Part shown: positions 6,045-11,491 of the stretch, piece by piece
Position numbering within the stretch: position 1 is the first letter of the stretch
How the letters are laid out: each line of letters opens with the position of its first letter
Source: Methylococcaceae bacterium
GTDB lineage: Bacteria > Pseudomonadota > Gammaproteobacteria > Methylococcales > Methylococcaceae
Direction of reading: 5' to 3'
NCBI GenBank assembly: GCA_028678445.1
Contig: JAJRDJ010000277.1
Coordinates: 1 to 11,491, forward strand
DNA: 11,491 nucleotides
Notes under the pieces: generated by a model
Told to the model about the DNA's origin: nothing
Databases searched by the model: none
What the model saw: only the letters and a program-made list of their open reading frames with translations
Made by a program: the position numbers and the translations under genes

Positions 6045-6072
6045 TTGACGATTACCCGACAAATAATACGAT
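6045..6072 (+). promoter_or_regulatory. Candidate sigma70-type promoter for the TonB-dependent receptor
   Basis: TTGACG (6045-6050, 5 of 6 consensus bases) and TACGAT (6067-6072, 4 of 6) are separated by 16 bp. The start of transcription would be near 6079, giving a leader of roughly 100-160 nt depending on the start codon used. The promoter lies only about 31 bp from the right end of the ISAzo13 element. I looked for a Fur- or Zur-like operator overlapping it and could not support one. Confidence 0.45.
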
Positions 6073-6236
6073 TTTCATATTTGTAACACGCATGTGATAG
6101 CATTTCGTTCACTCTCGCGGCGAACTCGGAAGTAGATGTATGGCCGGCATCGCGATATCGACAGCCGTATTTTCTGGGGATGAAGTCAAGACAGGGCATT
6201 ACGGCGGCACGGACATCACTGACAACACTGAATAGT

Positions 6237-8756
6237 ATGAAAACCATTCCTATCCTGCCCCCCGATAGCGCCCGATCATTGTCCGGGATGAATTTCGCTC
6301 CGCTCTGTGCGGGCATGGTGCTTGGCGTTTTCGTTCAGGCTACTCCAGCGGAGCCTAATTCAGGCAGAGCCCCTCTTGCTTTGGCTACCCCCACAGAGAC
6401 CTATCAACAGACCGAGACCCAAGACCCCGCAGTATCGGCCAAACCGGCGACGGCAAAGAAAACGAAAAAGAAGCAACCCCTGACTGCAGCACCGGTCCAG
6501 CCCGCACAAAACAGAAGCGCGGCTCTCAGTGAGGCAGTCGTCAAATCGGACCACGCCACAACTGACGTTCCTGCCAAGCTAGCTGATTCTGACACAGCCA
6601 TGGGGCTGGAGATGCTTGGTGAAATCAACGTGGAAGGCCGGGCCAATGACCTTGAAGGGATTGCCACCTCGGCCTCCCAGGGTCAAGTCAGCAACAACGA
6701 TTTCAAATACCGGCCGATCTCCCGAACCGGGGAGTTGATCGAAGTTGTGCCGGGTATGATCTCGACTCAGCACAGCGGCACCGGCAAGGCCAACCAATAC
6801 TTTCTGCGCGGCTTCAACCTCGATCATGGCACCGACTTCACGACCTGGATTGACGGCATCCCCATGAATCTGCGTACCAATGCTCATGGCCAGGGCTATA
6901 TGGACCTGAATAGCCTGATTCCAGAAATGGTAAATACCATCGAGTTCGGTAAAGGCCCGTATTACGCGGATCAGGGCGATTTCTCCTCTGCCGGTTATGC
7001 GCGGATGACGACCAAAAACCGGCTGACCGGTTTCAACAACGACAGCAACAAGGGTTATGCCCTGTTCCAGGGAGGGCAGTTCGACTACTACCGGGCCCTG
7101 GTCGCTAACTCCAACCACATCGGGGATGGCGATCTACTGTATGCCGGGGAGTTGAATTTCTACAACGGTCCTTGGGTGGTGCCGGAGAATGGCAACAAAT
7201 ACAACGGTATGCTCAAGTACACGCTCAGCGACACGGACTGGCAGGTATCTTTGAACAGCAAGGCCTATTACAGTCACTGGGTCGCCACCAACCAAATCCC
7301 TCTGGCGCAGTTGGGCGAATCGCTCAACCCGACCTGCTGCGATAAGACCGGACAAGACGGCTTTGGGTCCGATGGCCGATTTGGCTCCATGAATCCCTCC
7401 GATGGGGGCGTCACCAACCGCTACAGCGGCTCTGTCAATGCGACGAGCAAGGGTGAGGGGTATAAAAATGAGCTGAATGTCTACGCCCTTTACTACGACT
7501 TGGATCTCTATTCCGACTTCACCTACTTCTCCGCCAACCCCTATCAGGGTGACCAGGTCTACCAACATGAGCGGCGCGTCCAGGCGGGCGGCAATGCAGA
7601 ACAGGTCTGGTTCCACAAGCTGTGGGAGATGGACATGGAAAACAAGCTCGGTGTCCAGTTGCGCTATGACGGCATCCGCGACCTGGGCGTCAGCAACACC
7701 TGGCAGAAGCAACCGGTGGCGGATAACAGCTATCTGCCGCCTTCACTGTATAACATCGACGAAACCAGCCTCTGGTTCTACGGGCAAAACGAGACGCGCT
7801 GGACGCATAAGATTCGCAGCCAACTGGCCGCCCGTAGCGACACCTTCTGGTTCGACGTTCAAAGCAAGACGCCGGGTTTCCAGTACAACGCCGAGAATTC
7901 CGGCAGGACTTCCGCCACGGTGCTCAGTCCCAAGTTCAACTTGATCTTCGGCCCCTGGGAGGAGACCGAACTCTTCGTCAACAGCGGCTACAGCTACCAC
8001 TCCAATGACGCCCGCGGGACCGTGCAGCGTTACAATCCCGACGGGAGTGAGGCCACACCGGTTACCCCCCTTTCCTGGTCGCGTGGCGCTGAGACGGGTG
8101 TCAGAACCCAGTATGTGCCGGGGCTCAACACCACGCTGGCGGTCTGGTGGCTACAGATGAGTGGCGAACTGGTCTTTGTAGGCGACGCGGGTACCACCGA
8201 ACCCACTGGCGGCACCAACCGGCTCGGCGTCGAATGGACCAACTTTTACAAGCCACTGGACTGGCTCACCTTCGATGCGGACCTGGCGTTCACGACCTCC
8301 CGTTATCAGGATGAGCAGGAAGGCGGCTGCGAACCCGGTACGATTATTATTCCGGCCAATGGCTGCGGCAATGGGTATGCCGTTCCCAATGCGGTGGGCC
8401 GGGTCATTACCGCCGGCGTGCAGATCGACCACCCCACGGGCTTTTTCGGCAGCTTGCGCCTGCGCAGCTTTGGGCAGGACCCACTCAACGTCAATGCGAC
8501 GTCCTGGCTGGGGAGCACCAACATCGTCAACCTCGGCACCGGTTGGCACAACGACACGGTGAAGCTGGAGATCGACGTCTTTAACCTCCTCGATGCCCAG
8601 GACAATGACATCGCGTATTGGTATCAGTACGGAATCTGTAACACCTTCAGCACCGGCCAATGCGGCGGCGCGAACAACGTCACCCAGTACAACGCACAGA
8701 CCTTCCACCCAATCCAGCCGCGCATGGTGCGGGCGGGCATCGTGATTAATTTCTGA
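6237..8756 (+). CDS. TonB-dependent outer-membrane receptor
   Basis: An outer-membrane gated beta-barrel that takes up a scarce ligand using TonB energy. I prefer ATG at 6237 (839 aa): MKTIPIL, then a hydrophobic stretch (FAPLCAGMVLGVFVQA) and a TPA cleavage motif near residue 38, a plausible signal peptide. In-frame ATG at 6180 would give 858 aa and an implausibly long leader; neither has a clear Shine-Dalgarno. Residues about 39-125 are a low-complexity Ala/Pro/Thr/Lys-rich extension with AKKTKKKQ. EINVEG (around 129-134) resembles a TonB-box region. The plug follows (GELIEVVPGM, then YFLRGFNLDHGTDF, WIDGIPMN, IEFGKGPYYADQGDFSSAG), then a barrel ending in the typical terminal Phe (AGIVINF). 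Loops carry CC, C...C and CNTFSTGQC cysteines. Ligand unknown: siderophore, metal chelate, vitamin and other substrates are all possible, and no neighbour settles it. Confidence 0.92.
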   Translation: MKTIPILPPDSARSLSGMNFAPLCAGMVLGVFVQATPAEPNSGRAPLALATPTETYQQTETQDPAVSAKPATAKKTKKKQPLTAAPVQPAQNRSAALSEAVVKSDHATTDVPAKLADSDTAMGLEMLGEINVEGRANDLEGIATSASQGQVSNNDFKYRPISRTGELIEVVPGMISTQHSGTGKANQYFLRGFNLDHGTDFTTWIDGIPMNLRTNAHGQGYMDLNSLIPEMVNTIEFGKGPYYADQGDFSSAGYARMTTKNRLTGFNNDSNKGYALFQGGQFDYYRALVANSNHIGDGDLLYAGELNFYNGPWVVPENGNKYNGMLKYTLSDTDWQVSLNSKAYYSHWVATNQIPLAQLGESLNPTCCDKTGQDGFGSDGRFGSMNPSDGGVTNRYSGSVNATSKGEGYKNELNVYALYYDLDLYSDFTYFSANPYQGDQVYQHERRVQAGGNAEQVWFHKLWEMDMENKLGVQLRYDGIRDLGVSNTWQKQPVADNSYLPPSLYNIDETSLWFYGQNETRWTHKIRSQLAARSDTFWFDVQSKTPGFQYNAENSGRTSATVLSPKFNLIFGPWEETELFVNSGYSYHSNDARGTVQRYNPDGSEATPVTPLSWSRGAETGVRTQYVPGLNTTLAVWWLQMSGELVFVGDAGTTEPTGGTNRLGVEWTNFYKPLDWLTFDADLAFTTSRYQDEQEGGCEPGTIIIPANGCGNGYAVPNAVGRVITAGVQIDHPTGFFGSLRLRSFGQDPLNVNATSWLGSTNIVNLGTGWHNDTVKLEIDVFNLLDAQDNDIAYWYQYGICNTFSTGQCGGANNVTQYNAQTFHPIQPRMVRAGIVINF

Positions 8757-8759
8757 TTT

Positions 8760-9193
8760 GATTTTTTCTGCAGCCATCAACGGTGAACACGGATAGCCCT
8801 TGCCAGGTGTCATCCTCGGCGTCGGGCCGCCGGGCGTAGGCCAGCCACACGGCAGCCTGGTGTAGTTGTACAAAGGCGGTCCAGGACAACTTGGCCGCGC
8901 GCCTTGGTCACCGTACAGCGGTGCACCGCTTCCGCCTCGGGCCATAAGCCGCTGCGAAGGGCTTGTCGAAAGCATGCACCGGATTTTCCGTCCACCCCCT
9001 GGCTTTTCCGCTGGCCGTGGGGGACTGCAGGTAGACGAACAATGTGGACAGGAGCTGTTTGCGCTGGCGGCTAAACGCCTCCTCGGGCGACGAGGTGGCA
9101 TCTGGCGCGGAGAGGCGGCTAGCAATTAATTGGAGAAACGCATCGAGAATGGTTGCAAGTTGGCATGGCTTTTCGAATCAAGAGGTTTGCCAT
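8760..9193 (-). pseudogene. Remnant of an IS4-like DDE transposase (multiple frameshifts, C-terminus lost)
   Basis: No single frame is long, but three minus-strand frames in sequence read as one transposase N-terminal region. A good ribosome-binding site (GGAGG at 9206-9202) precedes ATG at 9193 (MANLL). The frame then shifts into QLATILDAFLQLIASRLS and FVYLQSPTASGKARG, shifts again to FRQALRSGLWPEAEAVHRC and TVTKARG, and again to KLSWTAFVQLHQAAVWLAYA and TWQGLSVFTVDG. The phrases VTKAR, SWTAF..LH and GLSVF.VDG resemble IS4-type transposases, the last containing the first catalytic Asp. The similarity stops about 8770, just past the receptor stop at 8756, so some two-thirds of the gene is missing. 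The family name is from memory of the motif pattern. That this is a decayed coding sequence is better supported than the exact family. Confidence 0.65.
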
Positions 9194-9262
9194 GCTCACG
9201 GCCTCCAAGTGATAATCCTTACATGCTTCAACAGTATTGGGTTTCAGGCGAGGAGCGGAGCT

Positions 9263-10237
9263 TCAGTGCTGCGAGCCAAAGTCGCGGTATTCCCGTTCGG
9301 CTTCCAGCCAGTCATTGAGGTCATAACCAGGGGCAAACCCGCGCTTTTCCGCCCGGAAGTACGCCGCCTTGGCTATCCATTCGCCCAGCGAAACCGGCTC
9401 GGAGCCCAGTGCCTTGCGGTCCGGAAACGGATTGAGCGTCAGCCCGAACCGTAGCAGTTCAAACAGATTCTGTCCCGGCACATCCCGCAAGCCCAACGCC
9501 TGCGGCTCGGCCTCGCACAGGGTGCCAAACAGCCGGTCCCACAAAGAGAGCGCGGCACCGTAGTTGGCATCGTGTTCGGCCCGGAGGCTCGAATGATGGG
9601 TGCGATGCAGGTAAGGCATGGTGAACAGGCGGCCCAGCCATCGCTCGCCGCGAAGGCGGATGGGCGTGTGGTGAAACAGCACCCAGAGCGTGATGAACGC
9701 TTCATTCGCCAGCACCAGCGTGGCATCCACGCCCATCACCACAATGAAGGCCGCCTTGACCAGCGCGGTCAGGAATACCTCGCCGAAATGCAAGCGGAAC
9801 GCTGTTGACACATTCATGACCCGGTCGCTGTGATGCACTTTGTGGAACAGCCACAGCCATTCGAAATGGTGATTGGCCCGGTGCCAGAGATACAGGGTGA
9901 AGTCCAGGAGGATAAAGGCCGCAAGGGCTTTTACCCCGCCGGAGTCGATGCCACTGAGCAAACCATGACCCGAATAGCGGCTGGCCAGCATCCATAGCGA
10001 GGACACCGATAACAGCGAGAGCAGAATATCGTTCAGGAAGAGACTGCCAAAATTGGCCAGATAGGACTGGCGATAATCCTTCTGGCGCCGTTCACGGCGG
10101 ATCTGCGGGGCCTCGATGGCCAGCAGGGCGGCAATCACCGCGAGAATCATCAAACTCCGCCAATTGCTGTCGTTCAGGCCGCCAAGCCCGGCTTCTAGCA
10201 GCCGGGTCGTTGCATGGGATGTTATTTCACTGATCAT
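9263..10237 (-). CDS. Sterol desaturase / fatty acid hydroxylase family membrane protein
   Basis: A 324-residue integral membrane di-iron oxygenase of the fatty acid hydroxylase superfamily. The three histidine clusters that bind the iron pair are all present: HRANHH (residues 119-124), HKVHHSD (132-138) and HRTHHSS (211-217). HH at 189-190 may add further ligands. Hydrophobic segments at about 28-43, 63-85, 103-118 and 155-188 place the histidines on the cytoplasmic face, as in the family. Members hydroxylate or desaturate lipids, sterols, hopanoids or carotenoids using O2; the substrate cannot be told here. The start is firm: GGAGGA (10250-10245) lies 7 nt before ATG at 10237. It is convergent with the receptor, separated by the transposase remnant, so they are unlikely to be co-transcribed. 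Confidence 0.9.
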   Translation of the reverse strand: MISEITSHATTRLLEAGLGGLNDSNWRSLMILAVIAALLAIEAPQIRRERRQKDYRQSYLANFGSLFLNDILLSLLSVSSLWMLASRYSGHGLLSGIDSGGVKALAAFILLDFTLYLWHRANHHFEWLWLFHKVHHSDRVMNVSTAFRLHFGEVFLTALVKAAFIVVMGVDATLVLANEAFITLWVLFHHTPIRLRGERWLGRLFTMPYLHRTHHSSLRAEHDANYGAALSLWDRLFGTLCEAEPQALGLRDVPGQNLFELLRFGLTLNPFPDRKALGSEPVSLGEWIAKAAYFRAEKRGFAPGYDLNDWLEAEREYRDFGSQH

Positions 10238-10244
10238 GATGAGA

Positions 10245-10250
10245 TCCTCC
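10245..10250 (-). promoter_or_regulatory. Strong ribosome-binding site of the hydroxylase gene
   Basis: The minus strand reads GGAGGA 7 nt upstream of the ATG at 10237. This fixes the start codon. Confidence 0.8.
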
Positions 10251-10583
10251 TAATTAAGGTGAGACTGCATGATTTCAGTAGGATCAGGAGCCCATTATGA
10301 CCCATGGGGCTTTGATTTGTTTTTGCCTCTCATGAAATGCGCTATATCCTTCGACCCCCTGAAGGGACGGCTTACAGTTGGTCAGGGCAGCGAACGGACC
10401 GCCCAACTTGCTCATGATCAGCGCGTCATCCGGGCCCCGTCCTGCCTCGCGCCTGTCGGCCTAACCCATCTTCACGCCTCCCCCCGCCATTTTGGCCACT
10501 TTGCGCCGCATTGTCGTTCTCATCCCATTGATTTATATAAACCACCATGGTCCTTGATGAAATGTAGAGCCATAATATTTTAG
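10251..10583. other. Intergenic region between the hydroxylase gene and the IS1634-type transposase
   Basis: About 330 bp with no supported gene. A 104-codon plus-strand frame (10269-10583) matches no family I know and lacks a ribosome-binding site. On the minus strand short fragments are broken by frequent stops. A bulged hairpin (AGCCCAT, 10289-10295, with ATGGGGCT, 10304-10311) is followed by a T-rich stretch, but no upstream plus-strand gene needs a terminator there. The region 10530-10590 is A+T-rich and contains ATTTATATAAA. The promoter for the leftward hydroxylase gene should lie here, though I could not identify it with confidence. Confidence 0.45.
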
Positions 10584-11491
10584 ATTTCCTATTGCATCCT
10601 CCGCCGGGCGGTAACCCTCTTGAGTCTGGGCCGCCATTGCGCGCTCCCGCGCGAGCAGTGGCCGGAACTGTGCGCCCGCCTGGAAGAATTGCTCGCGGGT
10701 CAACAAGCCTTGCTACCCGTGGCCAGTACGCCGGCGGTCGAAGCGGCGGCGCAGCGCTATGCCGCGTTACTGCTGGCCCGCCAGGGGGAACACCAGGGGG
10801 TGGCGGCCATGGCGGGTACCGGTCCCGCAGTGGCCACGGGTACGGTGGCGGTCGCTGAGCATGATCTGCAGACCGTCGACGTCGCCGCGCTGGAATTCGT
10901 CAGACCGCGTGCGGTCGGCGTCGCGGCGGTCGCCCTCTGGGCCTTGCAAACGCTGGGGTGTATCGATTTATTGACCGGTTTGGGCGTATCGGGTCCGTTG
11001 CGCTCACTCATTCTGGGGGCGCTTGTCGGCCGGATGGCCCAGCCTGCCTCGGAGCGCGCCACGCGCCGCTGGCGGGAACAGTGCAGCGGCCTCGGGGAAC
11101 TGCTGGAGGTGGATTTCGAAGCCATGGCAGAAAATGCCCTGTATCGGGCGGGCGATGCGTTGCTGAAGCACCGTGCCGCCATCGAGGATGCCGTGTTTAG
11201 CCAGGTCAGCGCGCTGTTCGGCCTAGAGACCACCGTCACCCTGTACGACCTGACCAACACCTATTGCGAAGGCGATGCCGCCATTAACCCCAAAGCCCAG
11301 CGGGGCCATTCCAAGGAACAACGCCGTGACTGTCCCCTGGTCACCCTGGGTCTGGTGCTGGATGGCAGCGGCTTTGTCCGCCGTTCCCAGTGCTGTGACG
11401 GCAACGTCGTCGAGGGGACAACGCTGGCCGGGATGCTGCAGAGTTTAGGCGCCCCGCCGGGCGCCCTGGTGGTCATGGATCGCGGCCTGGC
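10584..11491 (+). CDS. IS1634-family transposase, partial (no visible start; runs off window)
   Basis: An uninterrupted frame of 302 codons runs from just after a TAG at 10581-10583 to the window end. It reads like the IS1634 family: VTLLSLGRHCALPREQWPEL, a variable linker, VDVAALEFVRPRAVGVAA, ALWALQTLGCIDLL, GRMAQPASERATRRW, LYDLTNTYCEGDA, GHSKEQRRDCPLVTLGLVLDG and GALVVMDRGL. The first catalytic Asp is in LYDLTNTY (about residue 221 of the visible frame) and the second in VMDRG; the Glu would lie beyond the edge. There is no in-frame ATG near the beginning (a TTG lies at 10620), and related proteins carry roughly 30 or more residues before RxVTLLxLGRH. The 5' end is therefore probably truncated or shifted out of frame. 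It could still be functional if it uses a non-ATG start, but I consider it likely a 5'-damaged copy. Confidence 0.85.
   Translation, partial: MSYCILRRAVTLLSLGRHCALPREQWPELCARLEELLAGQQALLPVASTPAVEAAAQRYAALLLARQGEHQGVAAMAGTGPAVATGTVAVAEHDLQTVDVAALEFVRPRAVGVAAVALWALQTLGCIDLLTGLGVSGPLRSLILGALVGRMAQPASERATRRWREQCSGLGELLEVDFEAMAENALYRAGDALLKHRAAIEDAVFSQVSALFGLETTVTLYDLTNTYCEGDAAINPKAQRGHSKEQRRDCPLVTLGLVLDGSGFVRRSQCCDGNVVEGTTLAGMLQSLGAPPGALVVMDRGL

Noticed and set aside
6050..6110. Possible Fur or Zur operator over the receptor promoter
   Set aside because: The A+T-rich stretch does not contain a credible inverted repeat matching either consensus.
8151..9125. Minus-strand 324-codon frame crossing the receptor's 3' end
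   Set aside because: Much of it is antisense to the receptor barrel. The part beyond the receptor overlaps the frameshifted transposase remnant, which reads better in other frames.
10289..10325. Hairpin plus T-rich stretch resembling a terminator
   Set aside because: The stem has a bulge, the T-run is interrupted, and no plus-strand gene ends upstream of it.
1..11491. CRISPR arrays, toxin-antitoxin pairs, defence genes, phage genes
   Set aside because: No regularly spaced repeats and no translated product resembling these systems were seen on either strand.

Overview
The window looks like a repeat-rich accessory segment of a moderately GC-rich (mid-50s % by eye) Gram-negative chromosome. 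A TonB-dependent outer-membrane receptor fixes the cell type. The gene set (DUF5670/lmo0937-type mini-protein, AI-2E family permease, histidine-motif membrane hydroxylase) and the insertion-sequence families suggest a gammaproteobacterium or a close relative. That placement is inference; no single gene pins down a genus.

Layout, left to right. Positions 1-45 may hold the first 15 codons of a leftward gene. A complete IS1380-family element (123-1804) follows, with terminal inverted repeats and a perfect 5-bp target duplication (TTTCT). Next comes a 45-aa DUF5670-type membrane peptide (2103-2240) with a strong ribosome-binding site, then about 750 bp without a convincing gene but with several inverted repeats. 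An AI-2E family transporter (2988-4070) follows. Immediately after it is the broken front half of an IS630-family transposase (4116-4693), cut by a complete ISAzo13-family element (4689-6013). Just beyond that element lie a promoter and a large TonB-dependent receptor (6237-8756). Convergent with the receptor are a heavily frameshifted IS4-like transposase remnant (about 8760-9193, minus) and a sterol desaturase/fatty acid hydroxylase family protein (9263-10237, minus). About 345 bp of apparently non-coding DNA separates these from an IS1634-family transposase (10584 to the window end) that has no visible start and runs off the edge.

The cellular genes (small membrane peptide, permease, receptor, lipid-type hydroxylase) are all envelope-associated. 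They sit in different orientations separated by mobile elements, so there is no evidence that they form one operon or pathway. The main story is repeated insertion by five distinct transposase families in 11.5 kb, with a readable order of events: IS630 decayed and was then interrupted by ISAzo13, while IS1380 looks recent. I found no CRISPR array, tRNA, rRNA or recognisable defence system. I do not see a convincing new biological system here. The items most worth a second look are the nearly perfect palindrome at 2387-2445, the receptor's unusual periplasmic extension and cysteines, and the apparently leaderless ISAzo13 transposase.
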